60,000 bases of DNA from Bolinopsis microptera (lineage: Eukaryota; Ctenophora; Tentaculata; Lobata; Bolinopsidae). Shown here piece by piece: positions 11,791-23,491 of this stretch. The translations under genes and the position numbers were made by a program. Below the pieces are notes generated by a model that saw nothing but the letters and a program-made list of their open reading frames with translations, was not told the origin of the DNA and did not search any database. The DNA is taken from the NCBI RefSeq assembly GCF_026151205.1, contig NC_087072.1, forward strand, positions 25,511,799 through 25,571,798. Reading direction: 5' to 3'. Position 1 is the stretch's first letter. Every line of letters begins with the position of its first letter.

Positions 11791-12533
11791 CACAACTGTC
11801 AGTAAAACAACGCCTTGACTTCAAATGTCGGTAAAATGTACCTTTACAGTCATCCTGATATAAAGACATGTTAGTAAATTTATTCAAAATATCAATCATT
11901 CCATCTATAAAATAAATAGAAATTAAAAATTTAGAAATTTACGTAACTCAGCGATTCAAATTACTGGTGGGTGAAAATACCAAATGAGTGGTGAGAAAAT
12001 AAAATAAGCAAGAAAAAAAAATAAGCAAGAAAAAAAATCATCTTTCTTCTCTAACATTCATCCCTCCAAAGTGTTTTAAAGTTTTAAGCTGGTTTTGCCA
12101 AAAGTTCTACCTTTGTTTACATATACTAAGTCTATCCTGGGCACATTGCTCAAAATTCCCTACGTCAACTTGCTCTATAATAGAAACATTAATGTCCTTA
12201 CTTAAAGTACTGGTAAACAATATATATATAATATATTATATACTGTAACACTGTTTTTTAATTCTATATCATATAAAATGTTATAAAATGTGACCAGTTT
12301 AAATTGATTCACATAGCGATCTAGTGACTATTGACCTCAACGCCCAATAGCTACTTCATTACAGGTTCATTGTTCGGTGTGTTTACATTAATTTCATCTT
12401 GTGTACATTAAACTAATCATTCTCCGCAAGCAATCACCCTCCGCAAGCAATCACCCATATCTCCGCTCTGTTTAATCAAACCACTTTCTATTTTATAGTT
12501 AGTTTCTTCGTCTTTCTTCTCCGCATCATATTC
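11791..12533. other. AT-rich sequence, nothing recognised
   Basis: Contains short direct duplications such as AAAATAAGCAAGAAAAAAA (about 12000-12037) and CTCCGCAAGCAATCACCC (about 12422-12452). No gene. Confidence 0.5.
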
Positions 12534-13337
12534 TCACCACCCTGTTACTAGAGTAAACAACACCACCCTGTTACTAGAGTAAACAACACCACCCTGTTAC
12601 TAGAGTAAACAACACCACCCTGTTACTAGAGTAAACAACACCACCCTGTTACTAGAGTAAACAACACCACCCTGTTACTAGAGTAAACAACACCACCCTG
12701 TTACTAGAGTAAACAACACCACCCTGTTACTAGAGTAAACAACACCACCCTGTTACTAGAGTAAACAACACCACCCTGTTACTAGAGTAAACAACACCAC
12801 CCTGTTACTAGAGTAAACAACACCACCCTGTTACTAGAGTAAACAACACCACCCTGTTACTAGAGTAAACAACACCACCCTGTTACTAGAGTAAACAACA
12901 CCACCCTGTTACTAGAGTAAACAAAACCACCTTGTTACTAGAGTAAACAACACCACCCTGTTACTAGAGTAAACAACACCACCCTGTTACTAGAGTAAAC
13001 AACACCACCCTGTTACTAGAGTAAACAACACCACCCTGTTACTAGAGTAAACAACACCACCCTGTTACTAGAGTAAACAACACCACCCTGTTACTAGAGT
13101 AAACAACACCACCCTGTTACTAGAGTAAACAACACCACCCTGTTACCAGAGTAAACAACACCACCCTGTTACCAGAGTAAACAACACCACCCTGTTACTA
13201 GAGTAAACAACACCACCCTGTTACTAGAGTAAACAACACCACCCTGTTACTAGAGTAAACAACACCACCCTGTTACTAGAGTAAACAACACCACCCTGTT
13301 ACTAGAGTAAACAACACCACCCTGTTACTAGAGTAAA
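12534..13337. repeat. 26-bp minisatellite, about 31 copies
   Basis: The unit CACCACCCTGTTACTAGAGT plus AAACAA is repeated about 31 times with very few substitutions (for example ACCAGAG at about 13146 and 13172, CTTGTT at about 12931). The low divergence points to recent amplification or homogenisation. Confidence 0.95.
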
Positions 13338-14135
13338 TAACCGACCTGAACTTTCCAATTCTGTACTCAAACTTTTTAAAACTCATAAATGCTGCATAAA
13401 TTTAATTTTATGTAACTAAATCATTTTTTTTGTCTATTTTCATTAGATAACTAGGTAAATAGTTTCTACCCCCCCCCCCCCCCCCCCCCCTCTATCCGAC
13501 AAAATGCGGCCACTCCTCAAGCTTTCATGCTGACCAAAATACTCCTTTTAGAAGTCAACATGTTGCTATTTTCCCACAGCTTTCACTTCAGCGCTTAACT
13601 TCATATTTAAATTTTAAATGGAAATTAAAGATTACCGTCATATGCTCTACGTGGATTGAACTATTTGCATAAATGTCAATTAAACCGTGAAATGCTGGAT
13701 CAGAGGGGGTTATAAGACGTATCTACTACGTCAATCTACGTATAACTTACCAGTGCAGTACCTTATATGGGCATCACGTGGGTGTGTTACCCTCCGCAAG
13801 CAATCACAAATACCAGTGAGCTGTCAGAGCCAATCAGAGCACGAGCTGTCATCTTGAAACTATAGTTAGTTTCTCAGATTAGGACCTGACATTCTACTTT
13901 CATACCAACCTCTCTAGTCTCTAGTCTCTACTTTGTCATTTTCATACCTTTTATTTTATGGTGTATCGTAATGTGGTAGTGTGTAGTGTAGTGTATTGTA
14001 AAGTTAATGATAGCGGATCCACAATTCTTTTATTGAACTGAGTTTTGAATTGAGGCCTTTAATTTTTGTGATGTCCAAGTTTATTAGAATATTGGCTTCA
14101 GTTTGTGCTCCTTTTGTTTCGGTTAACTCCTGGCG
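13338..14135. other. Intergenic sequence with a poly-C run
   Basis: A run of about 20 C lies at 13470-13490. The motif CCTCCGCAAGCAATCAC at about 13791 repeats one at 12421. No gene is supported. Confidence 0.5.
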
Positions 14136-14228
14136 TAGTAGTAGTAGTACTAGTACTACTTTATACTACTACTACTAGTACTACTACTACTACTACTACT
14201 AGTACTACTACTACTACTACTACTACTA
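14136..14228. repeat. (TAC)n trinucleotide repeat
   Basis: Interrupted TAC/TAG triplets, with ACTAGTACT palindromes where the register flips. A smaller GTAGTA block follows at about 14310-14345. Confidence 0.9.
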
Positions 14229-14360
14229 ATTTAGCGCGGGAGTGCTGTATGTTAGAAGAAAGCAACGTGTGCACAAAGAAGAAGAGAGTACTTTAGAAGG
14301 AGAGTTGTACTACTACTTTAGTAGTAGTACAACTTTAGTAGTTGTACTTGGAGATGCGCA

Positions 14361-14600
14361 ATGCAACACCTCCTCGCCTGCTGTTTTTGCCAATCTAAGA
14401 AAGAGAAAGAGAAAAACCGGGGGTGTAGTCGTACTGGAGAGGAGCCGCAACAGGAAGGGGAGCCCGCCCCCCGACCCAGCCACACCCCACCTGATAGTGG
14501 ACCCAGAACACGTACCGGCAGCACTAAGTCTAGACAGGGAGAGAAGGGGGAGAAGAGACCCAACACTCACACAGATACTGGGACACCGTTTGGTTACCAG
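14361..14600 (+). CDS. Candidate alternative first exon with N-terminal Cys cluster
   Basis: ATG at 14361 opens an 80-codon frame that runs into a donor, TTACCAG then GTAGGT, in phase 0. The N-terminus MQHLLACCFCQSKKEKEK combines a cysteine cluster with a following basic stretch, a typical arrangement for palmitoylated peripheral membrane proteins. The rest is Pro/Arg/Thr-rich low-complexity sequence. The exon is phase-compatible with the IP3-kinase exon at 28771, so an isoform with a membrane anchor is possible. A second frame is also open and ends at the same donor in phase 2, so the frame choice is uncertain. Confidence 0.35.
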
Positions 14601-14686
14601 GTAGGTTGCAGGAGTATTGGCTATACTGGCACTGGAACTGAGTTCCTGCCAACTTAACAGTACCAATTATCAACATTCTGCTGACT

Positions 14687-14688
<2 letters not shown>

Positions 14689-14726
<38 letters not shown>

Positions 14727-14977
14727 TAATACACTATCAATATAGATTATACACTACGTATAATACACTATCAATATACATTATACACTATGTATAATAC
14801 ACTATCAATGTACATTATACACTACGTATAATACACTATCAATGTACATTATACACTACGTATAATACACTATCAATGTACATTATACACTACGTATAAT
14901 ACACTATCAATGTACATTATACACTATGTATAATACACTATCAATGTACATTATACACTACGTATAATACACTAGAT
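14689..14977. repeat. (CA)n followed by a 34-bp minisatellite
   Basis: A CA dinucleotide run at 14689-14721 is followed by about seven copies of a 34-bp unit containing TACGTATAATACACTATCAA and TGTACATTATACAC. Confidence 0.9.
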
Positions 14978-15186
14978 ATACACTGTAATATGCTGTTCCC
15001 TCTTTGTGTTGCCCCTAACTAAAAGTTTAAGAGTGCATTGTTCCAGTGGAGACTCAGTCTACAAGGCACTCTCTTTTTCAACTGCTTTTTGTGTTTGTTT
15101 TTATGTTTTCAGTTCCATCTGCTTACTCCTTCATAAATATAATGGTCCTTCATACGGTCTATAAAATATAATGGTCACAATTAACT

Positions 15187-16757
15187 AGTAATGTGTTTTA
15201 TTGTGTGCGCTAAGAGTGAGACTAGTAATGTGTTTTACTGTGTGCGCTAAGAGTGAGACTAGTAATGTGTTTTACTGTGTGCGCTAAGAGTGAGACTAGT
15301 AATGTGTTTTACTGTGTGCGCTAAGAGTGAGACTAGTAATGTGTTTTACTGTGTGCGCTAAGAGTGAGACTAGTAATGTGTTTTACTGTGTGCGCTAAGA
15401 GTGAGACTAGTAATGTGTTTTACTGTGTGCGCTAAGAGTGAGACTAGTAATGTGTTTTACTGTGAGCGCTAAGAGTGAGACTAGTAATGTGTTTTACTGT
15501 GTGCGCTAAGAGTGAGACTAGTAATGTGTTTTACTGTGTGCGCTAAGAGTGAGACTAGCAATGTGTTTTACTGTGTGCGCTAAGAGTGAGACTAGTAATG
15601 TGTTTTACTGTGTGCGCTAAGAGTGAGACTAGTAATGTGTTTTACTGTGTGCGCTAAGAGTGAGACTAGTAATGTGTTTTACTGTGTGCGTTAAGAGTGA
15701 GACTAGTAATGTGTTTTACTGTGTGCGCTAAGAGTGAGACTAGTAATGTGTTTTACTGTGTGCGCTAAGAGTGAGACTAGTAATGTGTTTTACTGTGTGC
15801 GCTAAGAGTGAGACTAGCAATGTGTTTTACTGTGTGCGCTAAGAGTGAGACTAGTAATGTGTTTTACTGTGTGCGCTAAGAGTGAGACTAGTAATGTGTT
15901 TTACTGTGTGCGCTAAGAGTGAGACTAGTAATGTGTTTTACTGTGTGCGCTAAGAGTGAGACTAGTAATGTGTTTTACTGTGTGCGCTAAGAGTGAGACT
16001 AGTAATGTGTTTTACTGTGTGCGCTAAGAGTGAGACTAGTAATGTGTTTTACTGTGTGCGCTAAGAGTGAGACTAGTAATGTGTTTTACTGTGAGCGCTA
16101 AGAGTGAGACTAGTAATGTGGTTTACTGTGTGCGCTAAGAGTGAGACTAGTAATGTGTTTTACTGTGTGCGCTAAGAGTGAGACTAGCAATGTGTTTTAC
16201 TGTGTGCGCTAAGAGTGAGACTAGTAATGTGTTTTACTGTGTGCGCTAAGAGTGAGACTAGTAATGTGTTTTACTGTGTGCGCTAAGAGTGAGACTAGTA
16301 ATGTGTTTTACTGTGTGCGCTAAGAGTGAGACTAGTAATGTGTTTTACTGTGTGCGCTAAGAGTGAGACTAGTAATGTGTTTTACTGTGTGCGCTAAGAG
16401 TGAGACTAGTAATGTGTTTTACTGTGTGCGCTAAGAGTGAGACTAGTAATGTGTTTTACTGTGTGCGCTAAGAGTGAGACTAGTAATGTGTTTCACTGTG
16501 TGCGCTAAGAGTGAGACTAGTAATGTGTTTCACTGTGTGCGCTAAGAGTGAGACTAGTAATGTGTTTCACTGTGTGCGCTAAGAGTGAGACTAGTAATGT
16601 GTTTTACTGTGTGCGCTAAGAGTGAGACTAGTAATGTGTTTTTCTGTGTGCGCTAAGAGTGAGACTAGTAATGTGTTTTACTGTGTGCGATAAGAGTGAG
16701 ACTAGTAATGTGTTTTACTGTGTGCGCTAAGAGTGAGACTAGTAATGTGTTTTACTG
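15187..16757. repeat. 37-bp minisatellite, about 42 copies
   Basis: The unit GACTAGTAATGTGTTTTACT plus GTGTGCGCTAAGAGTGA is repeated about 42 times over 1.57 kb. Rare variants (GAGCGC, TAGCAATG, TTTCACTG, GTGCGATAAG) mark sub-blocks: the TAGCAATG variant recurs at about 15557, 15815 and 16185. This implies block duplication of several units at a time. Confidence 0.95.
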
Positions 16758-17216
16758 TCTGCTACTAGTAACAGATGATTGGGAGGCTCTAAAGGCACAG
16801 CTTCAGATTGTGGAACCTTTTCCATTCAATGGATTGATTATTCATTATATTGATTAATTAACAGATCTAAGGGAAAACTAACTAACATATCCTTTACTTG
16901 ATATTAGAGACTACAAAATGTAGCATAACAAGAAAGAAACTGAAGGACAGAATAATACGTTAAATTAATTTAAACTCTGTAAATTAGTGTAAAATCTGTA
17001 AAGCTTGATCTATGGTGGTTGATATAATATATAATTGTAACGATAATAATATACAGTGGTGGTAAGGAGTGTAGAAATATAAGCCCAGTACCTAATATGT
17101 TAATATATATCTAATAGTAGTAAACAGTACAAATATTGGCAAATTGTGCTTGTTAGTTTACTACAAGTCACAGTAAATCTCACTTCATTGCTGTTTCTTA
17201 TTGTTCCGAGTCTGAC
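16758..17216. other. Unique AT-rich sequence between two arrays
   Basis: No repeat or gene recognised. Confidence 0.5.
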
Positions 17217-17972
17217 ATAATATGTTTAGTTTATTCTTTAAGTTCCACATATTAAGATGTTGAAGACCCCTCATATGTTTAGTTTATTCTTTAAGTTCCA
17301 CATATTAAGATGTTGAAGACCCCTCATATGTTTAGTTTATTCTTTAAGTTCCACATATTAAGATGTTGAAGACCCCCTCATATGTTTAGTTTATTCTTTA
17401 AGTTCCACATATTAAGATGTTGAAGACCCCCTCATATGTTTAGTTTATTCTTTAAGTTCCACATATTAAGATGTTGAAGACCCCCTCATATGTTTAGTTT
17501 ATTCTTTAAGTTCCACATATTAAGATGTTGACGACCCCCTCATATGTTTAGTTTATTCTTTAAGTTCCACATATTAAGATGTTGAAGACCCCCTCATATG
17601 TTTAGTTTATTCTTTAAGTTCCACATATTAAGATGTTGAAGACCCCCTCATATGTTTAGTTTATTCTTTAAGTTCCACATATTAAGATGTTGAAGACCCC
17701 TTCATATGTTTAGTTTATTCTTTAAGTTCCACATATTAAGATGTTGAAGACCCCCTCATATGTTTAGTTTATTCTTTAAGTTCCACATATTAAGATGTTG
17801 AAGACCCCCTCATATGTTTAGTTTATTCTTTAAGTTCCACATATTAAGATGTTGAAGACCCCCTCATATGTTTAGTTTATTCTTTAAGTTCCACATATTA
17901 AGATGTTGAAGACCCCCTCATATGTTTAGTTTATTCTTTAAGTTCCACATATTAAGATGTTGAAGACCCCCT
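17217..17972. repeat. 53/54-bp minisatellite, 14 copies
   Basis: The unit begins TATGTTTAGTTTATTCTTTA and contains CCACATATTAAGATGTTGAA. The first two junctions have four C (53 bp); most later ones have five (54 bp). Copies are otherwise nearly identical. Confidence 0.95.
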
Positions 17973-18859
17973 CCCCTCGACCCCTCTCATCGAGTGTATA
18001 CCGATTTCTCAACGGATTATCGAAGGCATAATCAATAAGAGCAACTCCCAATTTTTTTTGTCCAAATCGGGCATTTTGTGATTTAGCAGAAGGGCCTTTT
18101 TGAGGCTCCTTCCTTCCTTTCTATCTTGAATGACAGCAAAGGCCAGGCGACAAATAGCTATCCTTGCATTGTTGAACTAGAAGTTTCACTTTTAATTTGG
18201 ATAATTAAAAAATTAGTACGTGATTAAGCAAGTCACCGTAAACTTCATATGTCTAATTTAAAGGAGAAGAGTAAGCTGGCTCTAAGTAAATTGCCAGCAG
18301 GATTCTTGGAATTGGATAAGTATTTTAATTATGAAATATGACTCTGCAGTCTGGATATGCTGGCTTGTTATCTTCATTATCTTCATTCTCTGCTGTTTTA
18401 TGTTTCAATTTATTGTGAGAATGGCTCACTGTAGTCTGTACCTCTTAATTAATGATTTCTCGTGCGTTTAGCTAATATTTAAGATATATTTAAGCTATAG
18501 TTAAGCTATATTTTAAAGCTATAGTTAAGCTATAGTTGAGCTATATTTTAAAACTATATTTTAAAGCTATATTTAAGTTATGTTTAAGTTATATTTAAGT
18601 TATATTTAAGCTATATTTAAGTTATATTTAAATTATAATTTTAAAGTTATATTTAAGCTATATAGTTAAGCTATATTTTTTCTATTCACACCCTTTTGTA
18701 AAAAGGTAAAGAGGCAATAATGAAAGGTTACGAATGATGAAAATTTTAAATCGTGAAAAAGAGGGATTTTGGAGATCGCGGTAAGCGGGTTTAAATTTGT
18801 CGTACTTCCGTCCGCCACACTTTGTCGTAGAGACGCACGCTAATTTATCCAACGCGAAT
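17973..18859. repeat. AT-rich degenerate repeat (AAGCTATATTT family) and unique flank
   Basis: 18470-18680 consists of imperfect units such as TTAAGCTATATTTAAG. The same family reappears at 19418-19510. The remaining sequence shows no gene. Confidence 0.6.
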
Positions 18860-18966
18860 CTTTAGCACTTGCGATAATGCCTTTTGTGCACGTGCGATAA
18901 CGCCTTCTGTGCACGTGCGATAATGCCTTCTGTGCACGTGCGATAATCCCTTCTGTGCACGTGCGA
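18860..18966. repeat. 23-bp minisatellite with GCACGTGC palindrome
   Basis: About five copies of a unit containing GTGCACGTGCGATAATGCC. Each carries a CACGTG core. Confidence 0.85.
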
Positions 18967-19515
18967 AACATTTGACGAATACATGATATCACTGAAAACG
19001 TTTTAATTGACGACGCAATAGCTAAGAAATTTAGATGTAATATTTCCTGAGTCAAATTTATACGTGTAGTGTATGATACAAAAGCAAAGTTCACTTTTGC
19101 TTCCAATGTCCTAAATTGACGAAATTTACCTGGGAACCCCATGCGGCCATGCTATGAGGCTATAATGTTCATAAACGATTGAAGCTGCGGCGGAATGACA
19201 TGCTGACCCCGCCCAGTAAGATGAAATGTGAAAGTAATTAAGTCAATGTTCTTTATTTTATGGCGACTGATTCCAATCACAAATCACAAGTGGTTTCTTG
19301 AGCATGATATTATGAAGTGAACTGCAGTTGATAGGAGCTTTAAGTGAATGGAAATCTAGCGTCTGTGTAGTGTAGTGTAGCGTCTGTCACCACAAAAGAC
19401 GGGCGTAATTCTTGTTAAAGCTATTTTAAAGCTATATTTAAGCTATAGTTAAGCTATATTTAAAAGCTATAGTTAAGCTATATATTTAAGTTATATTTAA
19501 GCTATATTTAAATAT
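18967..19515. other. Intergenic sequence, no gene supported
   Basis: Open frames here extend out of the neighbouring repeat. A second AAGCTATATTT block lies at the end. Confidence 0.45.
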
Positions 19516-19566
19516 AACACGTGCACGTTAACATTGCACGTGCACGTTAACATTGCACGTGCACAC
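19516..19566. repeat. GCACGTGCAC short tandem repeat
   Basis: About 2.5 copies of a 19-bp unit, GCACGTGCACGTTAACATT, a further array with a CACGTG core. Confidence 0.85.
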
Positions 19567-20148
19567 TACCTCACTTTCTTCCCTGTCTCCTTGTATTTTG
19601 TTTAACTCTTTACTGCTCGTGATATCCAAGCCCACATCCTGCTCAGCTACCAATCAGGCACTACAGTGCTATACTTTATACTACTACTAGACTAGTGTAA
19701 CCAGAGCCTATAATACGGCCGGGACTTCACTATCGCAATTGAAATGCAAAAGTATAAACCCGCCTATTATATTCGAAAACATGCATAACATTGTCGTATG
19801 AAAGTATGAACTCTCTCTACAGTCCAAACAGACCGCAATGAGTGCCCCCTCCCTAATAAGCTTATAGTATAACATGACGCGGCTAACCTAATTATGATTC
19901 AAGTAGTAACGCTACATATGCAACTAAATATGCAGTAATGGGAGAGAGAGCGAGGAGGGAGAAAAAGAGAGCCATTTTATGTCACATTTGTGGTACAAAA
20001 CCATTAATTAAACCACTTACCACCGACCGATTTAAAAAACCTTTATCCTTTGGCTTTGTCAGAGTTTTGTCGAAACTATACCGAAAAAAACCAGTCCCAT
20101 AACTCTTACCGTTTTTTTGATTAAGCCTCTCGGAAATTACAGGCGCAC
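19567..20148. other. Intergenic sequence
   Basis: Nothing beyond low-complexity purine stretches (about 19938-19975). A (GACA)n microsatellite follows at 20149-20174. Confidence 0.5.
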
Positions 20149-20218
20149 AGACAGACAGACAGACAGACAGACACACATTCTGAAATTATTGTTTAAGATA
20201 TTATAACCTATTTTGATG

Positions 20219-20323
20219 GTCACGTGCCTACTGGTCACGTGCCTACTGGTCACGTGCCTACTGGTCACGTGCCTACTGGTCACGTGCCTACTGGTCACGT
20301 GCCTACTGGTCACGTGCCTACTG
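20219..20323. promoter_or_regulatory. Seven tandem 15-bp units, each with a CACGTG E-box
   Basis: TGGTCACGTGCCTAC is repeated seven times without a change. Each copy contains TCACGTG, the preferred core of USF/MITF/TFE-type bHLH-ZIP factors. No promoter is identified next to it, so a regulatory role is inference; it is certain as a repeat. Confidence 0.4.
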
Positions 20324-20691
20324 CTAAACCATTATAATTACTAGTAGTATAGTTCCATTGTACAGCGACAGGGGGATGTATATAAGTTGTGTGTTAATGA
20401 ACACGTTTAGAATACGTTTTTAGTAACACTTAATAAATATAGTCAAACCATGGTACTGTAACAATACGTAAATAATGTTTGCCTCTCTTTTTCTAATGGG
20501 TCTATTGCTAGAATACCTTGGCTACTGAGGGCTGCGCGCGACAATACACAGCACGAAACTAAGCGTGTGTTTAAGTGTATCTACATGAGAGTGTAATGTG
20601 ATACGCTCATCAAGGAAACACCAAGGCGACTCAACAGACGTTTGATAAATGATAATACGTCCTGAAGACAATTATCAGCGCTCAGTGTTCA
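20324..20691. other. Unique intergenic sequence
   Basis: No gene or repeat recognised. Confidence 0.5.
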
Positions 20692-21218
20692 CTAGTCACT
20701 AGTTACTAGTTACTAGTTACTAGTTACTAGTTACTAGTTACTAGTTACTAGTTACTAGTTACTAGTTACTAGTTACTAGTTACTAGTTACTAGTTACTAG
20801 TTACTAGTCACTAGTTACTAGTTACTAGTTACTAGTTACTAGTTACTAGTTACAGAGAATACCACAACTACTAGTTACTAGTTACTAGTTACTAGTTACT
20901 AGTTACTAGTTACTAGTTACTAGTTACTAGTTACAGAGAATACCACAACTACTAGTTACTAGTTACTAGTTACTAGTTACTAGTTACTAGTTACAGAGAA
21001 TACCACAACTACTAGTTACTAGTTACTAGTTACTAGTTACTAGTTACTAGTTACTAGTTACTAGTTACTAGTTACTAGTTACTAGTTACAGAGAATACCA
21101 CAACTACTAGTTACTAGTTACTAGTTACTAGTTACTAGTTACTAGTTACTAGTTACTAGTTACTAGTTACTAGTTACTAGTTACTAGTTACTAGTTACTA
21201 GTTACAGAGAATACCACA
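20692..21218. repeat. Heptamer array ACTAGTT with periodic 18-bp spacer
   Basis: Runs of the self-complementary-rich heptamer ACTAGTT (5 to 18 units) are separated by the invariant spacer ACAGAGAATACCACAACT, at about 20851, 20932, 20991, 21087 and 21203. One TCACTAGT interruption lies at about 20808. Either strand can fold into hairpins. Confidence 0.95.
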
Positions 21219-21735
21219 ACTAACACACATGTCCTCTTGAGTCTTGATAACGTTATTTCTGAAGGTGTTTCTACATTCCCTTACTACTACTACTACTACT
21301 ACTAGTAGTGCTTAGTAGTAGTAACACTACTAGTAGTAATAATAACGCTACTAGAAGTGTTTCCGTTCTCACTGCTGTCATCTATTGAGCGTCAAGTGGA
21401 CAGTAATTACTACTACTACTAGTTACACTACAGTAACACTTTAGTAATTATTGTTCTATTTATAAACCCCTTATAGTTTCTAAACCGCGCTCTCTCTCTC
21501 TAACTGTGACGTCAATACGTACACTCTTATTCGCTTAATCACGTGCTTGTGTTGCGAGCAGCTGGCTCTACAGGTGTTCACTGGCTTTATGATCCACACA
21601 GTGCCATGTGATCCACACAGTGCCATGTGATCCACACACAGTAATTACTAATTAACCAGAATACTAACAACAATAATCATTATCTAATAAAAAAGATTAT
21701 CTCATTATATGTATATAATTATTATCTGATAATGT
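21219..21735. other. Intergenic sequence with small ACT/AGT repeats
   Basis: Short ACTACT/AGTAGT tracts (about 21280-21430) and a GTGATCCACACAGTGCCAT duplication (about 21590-21640). No gene. Confidence 0.5.
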
Positions 21736-22195
21736 AATTTTTAGCAAAATTGACTGGGTGATTATGTGACACCGTGACACAACACCTTAATTGGGCAGCC
21801 TTAACGATTCCCATAATGTTTGAAGGGGTGGTTAACGGGGTCACCTTATCACGTGATTAGGTAAACCAATCACCTGATCACACGTAATGAATAAACTCGT
21901 TATGCTTCGTATCTCGGTCATCTGAGAAGCTATAACTCTCATTTTTTCGGGACAAACGTAATTCGAATGGCCAAACACACTCCAATCAAATTTGGCTCGA
22001 TCCGACACTCCAAACTATCAAATAAATGCGAAAATGAACCTTCATTTGAAAACAATGAACTCGAATATTTTTCGATTTGACAAATTCCCCGAACCAGTGG
22101 TGGTAGTAAGTCATACCAGAAAGAATTATTTCAATTGGGCACTCAGTGACTGAGCTATTAAGGTCAACGTATGTACACTGACTTTTGGCCCATGC
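21736..22195. repeat. Dispersed repeat, copy 1 (second copy at 41922-42150)
   Basis: The stretch from GATTATGTGACACCGTGACA through the CACGTGATTAG part to GTAATTCGAATGGCCAAACA recurs at 41922-42150 with scattered differences and small deletions. The right edge (about 22170-22210), read on the minus strand, begins TACAGGGTGGG and contains GGGCCAAAAGTCAGTG, similar to the plus-strand sequence at 40629. It is probably a non-autonomous element with CAGGGTGG-type ends. Confidence 0.6.
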
Positions 22196-22215
22196 CCCAG
22201 TCCCACCCTGTATAA

Positions 22216-22390
22216 TTATTATCTAGTTATAATATAATTATTATAATATAATAGTAATATAATTATTATCTAATAATATAATTATTATCTAATAATATAA
22301 TTATTATCTAATTATATAATTATTGTCTAATAATATAATTATTATCTAATAATATAATTATTATCTAATTATAATATAATTATTATAATA
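22216..22390. repeat. AT-rich satellite flanking the nested transposon (left)
   Basis: Units resembling TATAATTATTATCTAATAA. The same satellite resumes at 26585-26740 on the other side of the 4.2-kb element, so the transposon inserted inside this array. Confidence 0.9.
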
Positions 22391-23039
22391 TACGGGTATC
22401 GGCCTTACAAAATGACACGAAAAAGGAGATGGCTCTGAAATGCACAAAAATGAGTTTTGTTCATGTTTTATTATCCAGATAGGTAGTTCAACAGGTATAT
22501 TTTTCTTCCCGGGGGTTGATTTGATTGAAAACCCGTAAATTTTGCGATAAAAATTGTCATCTTTGAAATCTTCCAAAAAAACATGCCTTACAAAATGACA
22601 ATTTCGTCACGGCTGTCATTTTTTAACAGCAGCCTATAGAAATTTGATTTCACCTAGGACAGTTAGATAAATATAATAGATTGAAGATTAGAATAGCTTT
22701 TACCCTTTAGTTCCATGGCCAATTTTTCACTGTATTAATACACAAAAAAAAAATATACCCGATTTTTTGGCTCTCTCTTTTCGATTCACTGAATTAATAC
22801 AGCTGAAAAAAATCGTAAACATGTTTACGTTTAAATTTTTCTCACTGTATTAATACAGTGGCTGCGGTCGTAATCGATATTATAATTGCATTTTGTTGTC
22901 CCGCAAGTTTCTGGGATCAACTATATTCCGTTGTGGAATGCATTTATTCATAACCTAATTACACTGCACTAATTACGCTGATAAGGGGTGGGGCTCATGT
23001 TTTGTGTCCGTTTTTGTCCGTTCGGTACCCTATATTTTC

Positions 23040-23491
23040 AAAACGGACAAAAATTAGGGCGGACAAAAACGGACAAAAACGGACAAAAAAGTTATGGAAT
23101 TTGGGAATAACATAAAGATGCTTCCTCCTCCTCCCCCTCCCCCTCCTCCTCCTCCTTCTCCTCCTCCTCCTCCTCCTCCTCCCCCTCCTCTTCCTCCTCC
23201 TCCTCCTCCTCCTCCTCCTCCTCCTCCTCCTCCTCCTCCTCCTCCTCCTCCTCCTCCTCCTCCTCCTCCTCCTCATCCTCCTTCTCCTCATCCTCAGTCC
23301 TCAATCCTCCTCATCCTCAGTCCTCCTCCTCTTCCTCCGCTTCATCCTCCTCCTCCTCCTCAGTTCTCTTCCTCTTCCTCTTCCTCCTCCTCCTCTTCCT
23401 CTTCCTCCTCCTCCTCCTCCTCCTCCTAACATCTAAATGTTATTTCCAAATTCCATAACATTTTTTGTCTGTTTTTGTCCGTTTTTGTCAG
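23040..23491. repeat. Inverted GGACAAAAACGGACAAAAA arms
   Basis: The left arm (about 23040-23116, with several GGACAAAAAC copies and TTATGGAATTTGGGAATAAC) is inverted at about 23430-23491. A third, direct copy lies at 24203-24250. This may be the remnant of a third element, innermost in the nest. Confidence 0.65.

Noticed and set aside
20692-21218. Possible CRISPR-like array (regular repeats with spacers)
   Set aside because: The spacers are identical and the repeats are heptamer runs of variable length in a eukaryotic genome. No CRISPR logic.
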